The notes beneath the pieces were generated by a model. It worked only from the letters and a program-made list of their open reading frames with translations. It made no database searches and was not told the origin of the DNA. A DNA stretch of 64,000 nucleotides from CAJFUR01 sp904420575 (GTDB taxonomy: Bacteria; Actinomycetota; Coriobacteriia; Coriobacteriales; Eggerthellaceae): the NCBI GenBank assembly GCA_965119745.1, contig OZ221973.1:2542001-2606000 (forward strand), read 5' to 3'. This document shows, piece after piece, positions 40,494 through 48,448 of this stretch; within the stretch, counting starts at the first letter, position 1; every line of letters starts with the position of its first letter. The translations under genes and the position numbers were made by a program.

Positions 40494-40499
40494 TATACT
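40494..40499 (+). promoter_or_regulatory. Probable -10 element for selD
   Basis: GCGGTATACTTCGG with TATACT 43 bases upstream of the selD ATG at 40542. The -35 is not recognisable. Confidence 0.4.
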
Positions 40500-40541
40500 T
40501 CGGAGCAGCGAAGGGTTCGACGGCGGAAAGGAGGCAGGGAG

Positions 40542-41801
40542 ATGAGCGAGACCGAACGCATACGGCTGACGAAGCTCACGTCGAAAGGCGGTTGAGCGGC
40601 CAAGTGGGGTCCGGGCGACCTCGAAAGCATTCTGCATGCCCTGGCCGCCTCCGCCGTGGACGACCACCGCGGCCGACTAGGCACGGCGGCTCCTGCCGCC
40701 GGTGGGGGCAGACTGGGCGCGACGGCTCCCGCTGCCGACGGGGACGCCGGTGGAGCTCCTTCCGCCGGCGGAGACGCGAAGGGAACGCCTGCCACCTGCG
40801 GCGGGACGCTGCGCGACGCCCTCGTGATCCCCGCGGACGCCGCGGAGGACCGCCAAGGGGCGCGCCTGCTGCTCGGGTTCGAGACGAGCGACGACGCGGC
40901 GGTCTACCGGCTGGGCGACGACGCGGCGGCAGTCCTCACCGTCGACTTCTTCACGCCCATCGTGGACGACCCGTACGAGTTCGGACGCATAGCTGCGGCC
41001 AACGCCCTGTCCGACGTGTTTGCGATGGGAGCGAAGCCCCTGGTGGCACTCAACCTGCTGGCACTCGACGAGGAGTTGGGCACTGCGGTGGCCGCCGCCA
41101 TCCTGCAAGGCGGTGCCGACGCCGTGCGCGAGGCCGGCGCCCTGGTGGGCGGCGGCCACACCATCGACGACGCCGAACCCAAGTACGGCCTGGCCGTGTT
41201 CGGCATGGCGCACCCGGACGGCATCGTGCGCAACTCCGGCGCACGGGCGGGCGACGCGCTGTACCTGACAAAGCCCCTGGGCACAGGAATCATGGTTTCG
41301 GCCCATGCCTGCGGGCTGGTGGACGACGACGGCCTGCGCCCTGCCGTGGCGTCCATGATGGAACTCAACGACCGCGCCGGCGCCGCGCTCCTCGAAGCGG
41401 GCGCGCATGCGGCGACGGACGTGACCGGGTTCGGGCTGGCGGGGCATCTGCACGAGATGCTCGCGGCCAGCGGCCAGGCGGCCGTGCTCGACTTCGGGGC
41501 GTTGCCGCTCTTCGAGGGCGCGTTCGCCCTCGCGCAGGCGTACTGCCGCCCGAGCCGGGCGTTCTCCCTCATCGAGCAGGCCGAAGGCTACGTCTCCCAA
41601 GGGGAGCTCGACGACGCGGCCTACGACGACCGGCTGGGCGTGCTGTGCGACCCGCAGACGTCGGGCGGGCTGCTGGTGGCCGTGCCGCCCGAGGCGGCGG
41701 GCTCCTTCGAGCAGGCCTTCGAGGCGCGAGCGGGAAGAAGGCCGGCACGCATCGGCGCCGTGACCGACGGGAAACCGGGGCGCATCTCGTTTTCCGACTG
41801 A
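40542..41801 (+). CDS. selD: Selenide, water dikinase, predicted selenoprotein (Sec at codon 18)
   Basis: 419 residues if the in-frame TGA at 40593-40595 is read as selenocysteine. The start reads MSETERIRLTKLTSKGG, then Sec, then AAKWGPGDLESIL, aligning with SelD N-termini (IRLT...G-G-C/U-x-x-K) where this position is the catalytic Cys or Sec and the Lys two or three residues on is also catalytic. AAAGGAGG lies six bases before the ATG. Downstream are LLLGFETSDDAAVYRLGDDAAAVLTVDFFTPIVDDPYEFGRIAAANALSDVFAMGAKPL and DVTGFGLAGHLHEM. It makes selenophosphate from selenide and ATP. A 40-residue Ala/Gly-rich insertion lies after residue 40. Convergent with the DUF3343-yedF genes. A pseudogene is unlikely because the frame is intact both sides. 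Confidence 0.9.
40593..40622 (+). promoter_or_regulatory. Sec UGA codon with bSECIS-like hairpin
   Basis: TGA at 40593-40595 is followed ten bases later by a 6-bp stem GGGGTC (40606-40611), loop CGGGC (40612-40616) and GACCTC (40617-40622), with one G-T pair. The apical loop begins 17 bases after the UGA, within the spacing known for bacterial SECIS elements bound by SelB. Confidence 0.65.
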
Positions 41802-41847
41802 GAAGCGGCCTCGCCTTCGCGGCGCGCACGTTCGCGGCCGATCCCTA

Positions 41848-41883
41848 AGGCGCGCTTTTCGCTTCCGGCTGAGAAGCGCGCCT
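41848..41883. terminator. Convergent hairpin between selD and the DUF3343 gene
   Basis: AGGCGCGCTT (41848-41857) is exactly complementary to AAGCGCGCCT (41874-41883) around a 16-base loop. It touches the DUF3343 stop and lies 47 bases past selD, so it may end both transcripts. Confidence 0.5.
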
Positions 41884-42299
41884 CACAGGTGATCAACCAG
41901 CCGAAACGACGCCCCTTCCACCCGGTAGAGAGCCGCCGTGCCCTGCACGTGCACGAGGGATGCGGCGACTGCGCGCGCCTCTGCGCCGTCGGCGGCCGCG
42001 AAGCGCAGCGACATGCCGCAGCCGGCGCTGACCGCGCGCGGCGTGGGGATGACGGCGAAGGGGCGCACACTCGCCGCGAGCGCCTTGTTCGCCGCCATCG
42101 CCGCATGGGTGGACTCGAACGCCAGCACGCAGTCCCACCCCGAGGACACCGCCGCCGCGCATTCGCTTTCGGACGGGGCCGGCGCGGCCAGGGACGCCTC
42201 GAACGCATCCCCTCTTTCGGGCACGAGCCGAAACGCGACGTCGTCTTCGCCTGCAGGCACAACCGGCTCCACCGGGCGCGCGTGCGTTCGCTCTCCCAT
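41883..42299 (-). CDS. DUF3343 family protein (putative Se/S carrier)
   Basis: 138 residues. The core CVLAFESTHAAMAANKALAASVRPFAVIPTPRAVSAGCGMSLRF is the DUF3343 signature: a small ferredoxin-fold domain with a conserved PxPxxxSxGCGxxL motif and Cys. The family is associated with yedF and selD in selenium-using bacteria and is thought to be a Se or S carrier. The N-terminal 45 residues are a variable Glu/Pro-rich lead. ATG at 42299 chosen; a GTG at 42311 abutting the yedF stop is possible. Last gene of the minus-strand selenium group. Confidence 0.8.
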   Translation of the reverse strand: MGERTHARPVEPVVPAGEDDVAFRLVPERGDAFEASLAAPAPSESECAAAVSSGWDCVLAFESTHAAMAANKALAASVRPFAVIPTPRAVSAGCGMSLRFAAADGAEARAVAASLVHVQGTAALYRVEGASFRLVDHL

Positions 42300-42311
42300 C
42301 GTGCGGCCCAC

Positions 42312-43046
42312 CTAGAGCGTGACGACCTTGGCGGCCTCCTGCATGCGGCCCAGGATGTCGTACATGTTGGACACCTCGCCCGCCTCCAGCCGCTCCGTGA
42401 GGCCGTAGTAGTCCAGGCAGGTGCCGCACACCAGCACTTCGGTCCCCTTCTCCTGCAGGGCACGCACGCTTTCGGCAATCTGGGCCTCGCCGCCTGCCAC
42501 CAGCTTGACGCCCGCGTTCATGAACAGCAGCGACGCGGGCACGTCGTCGGATTCGGACAGCGTGTAGAGCGCCATCTTCATGAGGCTGCGTCCCAGCTCG
42601 GCGTCGCCGTCGCCCACGCAGTCCCTGCTCACGAACACCGCATAGCCGCAGCCTGTGCCGGAAGCGCACGCGACGGGCGGGACGCCGCCATGCGGCGCGG
42701 CGGCCACGGACACGCCGGCGGCCTCCGCGACATGAGCAGCCGCGCCGGAGCCCGAGGCGCCCTCAGGCCTTTCGCCAGCCGACTCGGCGCCGGAGCCCAC
42801 GCCCGCACCCGCACCCGCACCGCTCGCAAAACCCTGCGCGCGCTCCACGAACGACACGAGCCATCCGCCCTCGATCGCGTCCACCGACACCGCAAGCCCG
42901 GTCTTGTCCCCCAGCCGCGAGAGGTTCTTCACGGCCGTCTCGTTGTCCACCTGCACGGCCAGGTCGCGGCAGCCGTCGTCGATCACCTTCTTCGCCATGA
43001 CGAGCGGCAGGGGGCATTGCTTTCCGAACGCATCGATGACCTTCAT
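42312..43046 (-). CDS. yedF: Selenium metabolism protein YedF (TusA-like plus DsrE-like)
   Basis: 244 residues. N-terminal TusA/SirA-like domain MKVIDAFGKQCPLPLVMAKK with the CPxP motif at Cys11. A Gly/Ala/Ser linker (about 75-115) leads to a DsrE/F-like C-terminal domain with YAVFVSRDCVGDGDAELGRSLMKMALYTL and VLVCGTCLDYYGL. YedF co-occurs with selD, and transfer of selenium or sulfur is the proposed role. The ATG at 43046 is preceded by AGGAAGGAACCGTCC. The same ribosome site and start codon are duplicated 74 bases upstream (see the leader ORF). Confidence 0.88.
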   Translation of the reverse strand: MKVIDAFGKQCPLPLVMAKKVIDDGCRDLAVQVDNETAVKNLSRLGDKTGLAVSVDAIEGGWLVSFVERAQGFASGAGAGAGVGSGAESAGERPEGASGSGAAAHVAEAAGVSVAAAPHGGVPPVACASGTGCGYAVFVSRDCVGDGDAELGRSLMKMALYTLSESDDVPASLLFMNAGVKLVAGGEAQIAESVRALQEKGTEVLVCGTCLDYYGLTERLEAGEVSNMYDILGRMQEAAKVVTL

Positions 43047-43120
43047 GGACGGTTCCTTCCTTGACGTGGCCCTGGAGTCTTTTGCGAAACCGAGTACATG
43101 TACGACATCGAGGGCTTCAT
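43043..43120 (-). CDS. Leader ORF overlapping the yedF start (uncertain)
   Basis: 25 codons, MKPSMSYMYSVSQKTPGPRQG..., starting with a near copy of the yedF translation signal (GGAAGGAACCGTTC ATG versus GGAAGGAACCGTCC ATG). It ends in TGA that overlaps the yedF ATG (ATGA). It may be a translated leader coupling yedF to upstream flow, or a scar of a duplication. The peptide has no recognisable family. Confidence 0.35.
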   Translation of the reverse strand: MKPSMSYMYSVSQKTPGPRQGRNRP

Positions 43121-43209
43121 GAACGGTTCCTTCCCTTGGCAGTGTCCCTGGTGGGCATCCTTGTTGGCGCAGGCGTGCCCGAAGCGAGGGCTTGCAGCGC
43201 GGCGCATGC

Positions 43210-44352
43210 TCACGTGGCCTCGCGCGCCAGGCAGGCGAGCGCGCGCGCCGCCGCGTCGACCTCGTCCTCCGTGGTGAAATGCGAGAAGCTGAACCGCACC
43301 GCCCCCGCGCCCTCCGTTCCCAGGGCGCGGTGCATGAGCGGGGCGCAGTGCGCTCCCGCCCGGGTGCAGATGTCGAAATCGGCGTACAGGCGTGCGCTCG
43401 CCTCGGCTGCATCGACCCCCTCCAGCACCACCGCGACGATGCCGCAGCGGTCGATGCCGCCCCGGCCGCCCACCACCCGCACGCCGTCGAGGGCGCGCAC
43501 GCCGTCCTCGAACCGCGCGACGAGCGCACGCATCCGCGCCGCGATCGCATCCGCGCCCACGCGCTCCACGAACGCCACGCCGGCGGCGAGCCCCGCGATG
43601 CCGTGCGCGTTGAGCGTGCCGGCCTCCAGGCTTTCCGGCAACCTGCGCGGATGCTCCTCGTCGAAGCTGCGCACGCCCGAACCGCCCACCTTGAACGGCG
43701 GCACCTCCACTCCTTCGGCCACCACGAGCCCGCCCGTGCCCTGCGGGCCGTACAGGCCCTTGTGGCCGGTGAAGGCCACCAGGTCGAGCCCCATGCCGCC
43801 CATGCGCACCGGCAGGACCCCGGCGGTCTGGGCCGCATCGAGGCAGAACAGCGCGCCGTGTTCGTGGCTGATGCGCGCCAGGCGCGCGACGTCGTACACG
43901 TCGCCCGTCACGTTGGAGGCGTGCGTCGCCACGACGAGGCGCGTTTCGGGCCGGAACAGCGCTTCGAAGGCGTCGGCGTCGATGGAGCCGTCAGGCGCCA
44001 CCGGCAGCACCGAGAGCGACGTGCCGGCCGTGCGGGCCCGATAGAGGGGCCGCAGCACCGAGTTGTGGGACGCCGCCGTGGTGATGGCGTGGTCGCCCGG
44101 CCGCAGAAGGCCGGCGATGGCCACGTTGAGCGCCTCCGTGGCGTTGGCGCAGAACGCGACCTGCCCCGGAGAAGGGGCGTCGAACAGCCTCGCCAACGCC
44201 TCGCGCGCCTCGTAGACAGCCATGCCGGCTGCCAGCGCCGCGCCGTGCGCTCCGCGTCCCGCGCCCCCGAACGACTGCAGCGCGCCAGTGACGGCGCGCA
44301 CCACTTCCGGTGGCTTCCGCATGGTGGTGGCAGCGTTGTCCAGATAGATCAT
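43210..44352 (-). CDS. Class-V aminotransferase: cysteine desulfurase/selenocysteine lyase type
   Basis: 380 residues starting MIYLDNAATTMRKPPEVV. PLP site: ATEALNVAI, HNSVLRPL, CLDAAQTAGVLPV and the Schiff-base Lys198 in AFTGHKGLYGPQGTGG. The catalytic Cys lies in DICTRAGAHCAPLMHRALGT. It belongs to the desulfurases annotated as cysteine desulfurase family protein in selenium operons. Wedged between tRNA-Sec and yedF, it probably delivers selenium (from Sec or selenide) or sulfur to YedF/SelD. The ATG at 44352 has GGGAAGGGCG upstream. Confidence 0.88.
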   Translation of the reverse strand: MIYLDNAATTMRKPPEVVRAVTGALQSFGGAGRGAHGAALAAGMAVYEAREALARLFDAPSPGQVAFCANATEALNVAIAGLLRPGDHAITTAASHNSVLRPLYRARTAGTSLSVLPVAPDGSIDADAFEALFRPETRLVVATHASNVTGDVYDVARLARISHEHGALFCLDAAQTAGVLPVRMGGMGLDLVAFTGHKGLYGPQGTGGLVVAEGVEVPPFKVGGSGVRSFDEEHPRRLPESLEAGTLNAHGIAGLAAGVAFVERVGADAIAARMRALVARFEDGVRALDGVRVVGGRGGIDRCGIVAVVLEGVDAAEASARLYADFDICTRAGAHCAPLMHRALGTEGAGAVRFSFSHFTTEDEVDAAARALACLAREAT

Positions 44353-44488
44353 CGGCGCCCTTCCCGCCCCGCTTCGCCGCCAGGTTTGCCTGCGGCGCGC
44401 GGCGCACGCCCGAAGAGGCGCCCCCTTCGCAATCCCGGCCGGCCGCCAGCGTGCCGGCGTCCGCCCCAGGGGCGCCCCAATGCATCCT

Positions 44489-44585
44489 TGGCGGAGACGC
44501 GTGCGAATCGAACGCACCCGAGACGCTCTGCACGCCTCGCAACGGCTTTGAAGGCCGCGGGACCCACCAGGATCCTTCCATCTCC
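44489..44585 (-). tRNA. selC: tRNA-Sec (anticodon UCA)
   Basis: 97 nt with encoded CCA (5' end 44585, 3' end 44489). It has the tRNA-Sec hallmarks: a 6-bp D stem (GGATCC/GGGTCC) with a TGGT loop, anticodon loop CTTCAAA on a GCGGC/GCCGT stem, a long variable arm (GCGAGGCGT...GCGTCTCG region), T arm GTGCG-TTCGATT-CGCAC, and an acceptor starting GGAGATG paired with CGTCTCC and discriminator G. The eighth acceptor pair expected in bacterial tRNA-Sec would be G-G, a mismatch. It lies between selB and the desulfurase, with a TATCAT element about 52 bases upstream. Confidence 0.93.
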
Positions 44586-44636
44586 CCGAGTCGTCCGCAC
44601 GCAGGCCCAAACGGCCCTGGCGGAAGCGACATCGCC

Positions 44637-44642
44637 ATGATA
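44637..44642 (-). promoter_or_regulatory. Probable -10 element for tRNA-Sec
   Basis: Minus strand GCGGTATCATGGCG, TATCAT 52 bases upstream of the mature tRNA 5' end. It is the same word as before the second luxR-type gene. Confidence 0.4.
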
Positions 44643-44819
44643 CCGCACTTGCCGCCCTATGCTCGCCGCATTTCGGCCGCAACGGCCTTTCGGCGCATGC
44701 CCGGGGCGCGTCGCGCGGGCGGGCGGCGGCAGGCCGCCAAGCGGACGGGCGGTTGGCCACCAGGTGGGCGGCAGGAGTCCTCGCCGTCCCCACCCCTTCC
44801 GCAGCCGTCCCGCCCGGCG

Positions 44820-46853
44820 TCAGGCGCCTTTGGGACCCAGGGTGCGAACGTCGCCGTCACGCTTGGTGATGCCCTGGGCATCGAAGTGCTCGAGAAGCGG
44901 GATGGCGTGCTTGCGGCTCACCCCCATCGCTTCCTTGAGCTCGGCGGCGGTTGCGCCGGGGCAGGCGCGAAGACGGTCGACGACGCCTCGTTCCAGGGCC
45001 GCGCAGGCATCGGCGTCGAAAGCGAAGTCCCCGCTCACCCGGCGCGCACGGCCCTGCTTCTCCAGCACGCCGAGCGCGCGGTGCCCGAGGGAGGCATCGA
45101 GGCCTGCCTGCTTGAACAGATCGGCCACGGCAGGCGGGGCGCTGGCGGCCCGGGCGAGCACGGCGGCCAACGTTTCGGCCGCCTGCTCCTCGCGCCTGCG
45201 CGCGGTGCCCGCCGCCTTCGGGTGGCCGACGAGCCCTTCCGCCACCACCACGAGGCCTTCGGCCCGCGCATGCTCGACGAGCGCATCGAAGGCCTGGTCG
45301 GACACGTGTCCCGGCAGCAGGTCGCGCAGCGCCGCCTTCGACGCGCCCGGCGTGTCGGGCCGCTCGGCATGGAAGCGCAAAAGCGCGTTCTCGAGCGCCG
45401 CCAGCTGCCTCTGCAGCACGCCGCGGGTCGCATAGCAGGGAGCGCCTGCCAAGCCGATGGACACGGCCTCTCCCGTCGCCACGCGGTCCTCGAGACGCCG
45501 CCGCGCGTCGGCGGGCGCGATGCCCGCGACGGCGGCCACCGCCTCGGCGGGCGTCGGAACCTTCGTCAGGGAAAGCGCCGCATCGCACGCGGCCGCGACG
45601 TCGCCCGTCCGCAGGGCGTCCAAAAGCCCGCGCTCGCCTTCGCGCAGGTTCGTGCGGCGGCGCGGATGCGCGTGCAGCACCTGTCCGCCGCCCACCACGT
45701 GCACGGGCGTCATCGACCGCACGACGAAGCGGTCGCCGCCCGACAGGGGCAAGGGATCGTCCAGGCGTATCTGCGCGTAGGCGCCTTCGCGGGGCTGCAC
45801 GGCCGCCCGCCCGTCCATGAAAAGCACGCGCCCCGCCACTTCGGCCGTGCCGTGCGCCACGCGCACCCGCGTGCCGGTTTCCAACCGCTCGCCGCGAGCG
45901 CCCGCTCCCAGATAGGCCACCCACGCGTCGAAGCGGTCGGTGGGACGCACGGAGCCCGGCGCGGCCAGGAACATGCCCGGCCGCACGTCGGCCGTGCTCG
46001 CCGCTCCCAGGTTGAGCGCCACGCGGTTGCCGGCCTCCGCCACGTCGACGGGAACGCCGTGCTCCTGCACGCCGCGCACGCGGGCACAGACGGAGCCGGG
46101 GAGGATTTCCACCTCGTCGCCCGCCGCCACCCGTCCGCTCCAAAGCGTCCCCGTGACCACCGTGCCCGAACCGCGCACGGAGAACACGCGGTCCACCGGC
46201 AGGCGCAGGTCCGCGCCGCCCTTCGTCCGCGCGAGGCCGCAGGTGGCGGCGACCAGGGCGGCGCGCAGCTCGTCCAGCCCCGCGCCCGTGCGCGCCGAAA
46301 CCGGCACCACGGAAGCGTCCGCATAGGGCGTGCCGCGCAGGCGGCCGCGCACCTCGTCGGCCATGAACGCCGCCCACTCGCCGTCCACCAGATCGGTCTT
46401 CGTGAGCGCCACCACGCAGCGCGCCACGCCCAGAAGCTCCAGCACGGACAGGTGCTCGTCGGTCTGCGGCATGACGCCGTCGTCGGCGGCGACGCACAGG
46501 AGCGCCAGGTCGATGCCGGTCGCGCCGGCGATCATCTGCCGCACGAAGCGCTCGTGGCCGGGCACGTCCACCACGCCCATCCGCGTGCCGTCCGGCAGCT
46601 CCATCTGCGCGAAGCCCAGCTCGATGGTGATGCCGCGCCGCTTCTCTTCCTCCAGCCGGTCGGGGTCGGTGCCGGTGAGCGCCTTCACGAGCGCCGACTT
46701 GCCGTGGTCGATGTGGCCCGCGGTGCCCAGCACGAAGGAGGGTGCGCCTGCCGCGGGCACGGCGCCGCGCGTGGCCTCCGCGCCCGCCGCGGACATGCCG
46801 CGCCCGCCTGCGCCGTAAACGCCGTTCATGCCTTTGTCCTCTGCCGCGCTCAT
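44820..46853 (-). CDS. selB: Selenocysteine-specific elongation factor SelB
   Basis: 677 residues. The GTPase domain has VLGTAGHIDHGKSALVKALTG (G1), RGITIELGFA (G2), VVDVPGHERFV (G3) and ALTKTDLVDG (G4). EF-Tu-like domains II/III follow (FSVRGSGTVVTGTLWSG). The C-terminus is winged-helix repeats, the last with GATAAELKEAMGVSRKHAIPLLEHFDAQGITKRDGDVR, the SECIS-binding module. It delivers Sec-tRNA to UGA. The N-terminus has about 38 extra Gly/Ala residues; ATG at 46853 lies four bases past selA, but ATG at 46829 (MNGVYG, with AGAGGAC upstream) is an alternative. Confidence 0.95.
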   Translation of the reverse strand: MSAAEDKGMNGVYGAGGRGMSAAGAEATRGAVPAAGAPSFVLGTAGHIDHGKSALVKALTGTDPDRLEEEKRRGITIELGFAQMELPDGTRMGVVDVPGHERFVRQMIAGATGIDLALLCVAADDGVMPQTDEHLSVLELLGVARCVVALTKTDLVDGEWAAFMADEVRGRLRGTPYADASVVPVSARTGAGLDELRAALVAATCGLARTKGGADLRLPVDRVFSVRGSGTVVTGTLWSGRVAAGDEVEILPGSVCARVRGVQEHGVPVDVAEAGNRVALNLGAASTADVRPGMFLAAPGSVRPTDRFDAWVAYLGAGARGERLETGTRVRVAHGTAEVAGRVLFMDGRAAVQPREGAYAQIRLDDPLPLSGGDRFVVRSMTPVHVVGGGQVLHAHPRRRTNLREGERGLLDALRTGDVAAACDAALSLTKVPTPAEAVAAVAGIAPADARRRLEDRVATGEAVSIGLAGAPCYATRGVLQRQLAALENALLRFHAERPDTPGASKAALRDLLPGHVSDQAFDALVEHARAEGLVVVAEGLVGHPKAAGTARRREEQAAETLAAVLARAASAPPAVADLFKQAGLDASLGHRALGVLEKQGRARRVSGDFAFDADACAALERGVVDRLRACPGATAAELKEAMGVSRKHAIPLLEHFDAQGITKRDGDVRTLGPKGA

Positions 46854-46857
46854 GGCC

Positions 46858-48330
46858 TCACGCTTCCCTCGCCGCGAGTTCGGCGTACTCGGCCAGGCCG
46901 CGCACGATCTCGTCGGCGTCTTCCTGTCCCAGAAGCGTCCGCGCATCGAACAGAAGGCGGTCCTTCTTGATGCGGCCGACCACGGGCACGCTGCGGCCCG
47001 ACGCCAGATGCGCCTCGCATGCCGCCACGCTGCCGCGCGCGAACGAGACGGCCACCGCATACGAGGGGATGTCGCACAGAGGCAGCGCCCCGCCGCCCGC
47101 GCGCGCCACTTCGGGCACGACCTCCACCTGCAGGCAGCCGGAAGGCGCAGCGTCCACGATGGCTTCGGCGAGCGCCTCGGCACGCCCGCGCACAACGTCC
47201 GCCGGTTCGGACAGCATGCGCAGCGTCGGCACGTCGCGCAGGGCGCGCTCTTCGTCCAGGTACAGGCGCAGCGTGGCTTCGAGCGCCGCCAGCGTCATCT
47301 TGTCCAGACGCAGCGCGCGGGCAAGCGGGTTCTTCTTCAGGCGGTCGACGTGGCGTTTGGCTCCGACGACGATGCCGGCCTGCGGGCCGCCCAGAAGCTT
47401 GTCGCCGGAAAACGACACGAGGTCGCAGCCGGCCGCCAACGACTCGGACACCGAAGGCTCGTCGCCGTCGAAGCAGGGCAGGCTCACGAGCGAGCCGGAT
47501 CCCTGGTCCTCGTACACGAGCACCTCCGCAGGCTCGGCAGCGTCGCCCGCCAGCTCGCAGGCGCGGCGCGCGTTCTCTTCGTCGGCCAGCGCGCGCAGCT
47601 CCCCCACCCCCACGCTTTCCGTGAACCCTACCAGGCGGAAGTTGGAGGGATGCACCTTGAGCAGCAAGGACGTGCGGTCGGTGAGCGCCCGGGCATAGTC
47701 GGAAGGGTGCGTCTTGTTCGTGGTTCCCACCTCCACCATGGCCGCTTGCGAAAGCGCCATGATGTCGGGAACGCGGAACGACCCGCCGATCTCCACCAGC
47801 TCGCCGCGCGACACCACGGCTTCGTGCCCGGCGGCGAACTCGGAGAGCACCAGGAGGACGGCCGCCGCGTTGTTGTTGACGGCAAGGGCGGCTTCGGCCC
47901 CCGTGAGCGCGCACGCCAGCCGCTCCACGTGGTCGTGGCGGCTGCCGCGCGTGCGGGCGGCCGCGTCGTACTCCAGCGTGGAATAGCTCCGGGCCACGTC
48001 CTGCACGGCCTCGACGGCCGCAAGGGCCAAAGGGCTGCGGCCCAGGTTCGTGTGCACGACGACGCCCGTGGCGTTCACCGCCCTGCGCAGCGACGGGTCC
48101 GCCAGGGCGAGCGCGCGCCGGGCGGCGTCTGCGGCGATGGCGTCGACGTCCACCTGGTCGGCGCGCCCGGCCAGCACGTCGGCGCGGGCCTGTGCCACGG
48201 CCTCGCGGGCGCAGTCGGCAACGAAGCGGCGAGACAGGCGCTGCACAGCCCGCTCGAGCGCCGGGGACGAGAGCAGCTCTTCGACTTGCGGGAGGGAGCG
48301 CAGAAGGGCGCGCTGGTTTGTGTCGGTCAT
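46858..48330 (-). CDS. selA: L-seryl-tRNA(Sec) selenium transferase
   Basis: 490 residues. The N-terminal helical domain starts RSLPQVEELLSSPALE; then NATGVVVHTNLGRSPL, VNNNAAAVLLVL, the diagnostic VEVGTTNKTHPSDY, and PLP-binding Lys311 in DLVSFSGDKLLGGPQAGIVVG. It converts Ser-tRNA(Sec) to Sec-tRNA(Sec) using selenophosphate, as a decamer. The ATG at 48330 starts MTDTNQRALLRSLP. A TATAAT element lies about 115 bases upstream. First gene of selA-selB, with tRNA-Sec next. Confidence 0.95.
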   Translation of the reverse strand: MTDTNQRALLRSLPQVEELLSSPALERAVQRLSRRFVADCAREAVAQARADVLAGRADQVDVDAIAADAARRALALADPSLRRAVNATGVVVHTNLGRSPLALAAVEAVQDVARSYSTLEYDAAARTRGSRHDHVERLACALTGAEAALAVNNNAAAVLLVLSEFAAGHEAVVSRGELVEIGGSFRVPDIMALSQAAMVEVGTTNKTHPSDYARALTDRTSLLLKVHPSNFRLVGFTESVGVGELRALADEENARRACELAGDAAEPAEVLVYEDQGSGSLVSLPCFDGDEPSVSESLAAGCDLVSFSGDKLLGGPQAGIVVGAKRHVDRLKKNPLARALRLDKMTLAALEATLRLYLDEERALRDVPTLRMLSEPADVVRGRAEALAEAIVDAAPSGCLQVEVVPEVARAGGGALPLCDIPSYAVAVSFARGSVAACEAHLASGRSVPVVGRIKKDRLLFDARTLLGQEDADEIVRGLAEYAELAAREA

Positions 48331-48442
48331 GGAAGGCCTCGTTCAACGTACGGTCAGGTGTGTCATCACTGGCGGGCGGCGGCCACGGGCGCCCTCCCAA
48401 AAACGCACGACCCGCAGGAGGCGGCGGCGCCCCGCCACCGCC

Positions 48443-48448
48443 ATTATA
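48443..48448 (-). promoter_or_regulatory. Promoter -10 element for selA-selB
   Basis: Minus strand GGGTTATAATGGCGG; perfect TATAAT, 113 bases upstream of the selA ATG in a very GC-rich context. The -35 is not consensus. Confidence 0.55.

Larger units (their letters stand above)
39440..40541. other. 1.1-kb non-coding region with a VNTR
   Basis: No convincing gene on either strand; open frames here have repeat-derived or compositionally odd proteins. It contains ATGGTACCAT (39480-39489; TACCAT on the minus strand is a possible fdhD -10), the 20-bp tandem repeat at 39971-40110, a moderately AT-rich stretch at 40110-40260 and the selD promoter near 40494. Confidence 0.5.

Noticed and set aside
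40542..40595. Short 17-codon ORF ending in TGA, read as a pseudogene start or leader peptide of selD
   Set aside because: The sequence on both sides of the TGA is SelD-like in one frame, the TGA is at the catalytic position, and Sec machinery is encoded next door.
41621..42478. Minus-strand ORF overlapping selD, DUF3343 and yedF in another frame
   Set aside because: Arg/Ser/Pro-rich translation without motifs; three recognised genes occupy the same DNA.
43043..43046. UGA at the end of the yedF leader ORF as a second Sec codon
   Set aside because: Translation beyond it gives an Arg/Ser-rich sequence in a shadow frame, and no SECIS-like hairpin is positioned as in selD.
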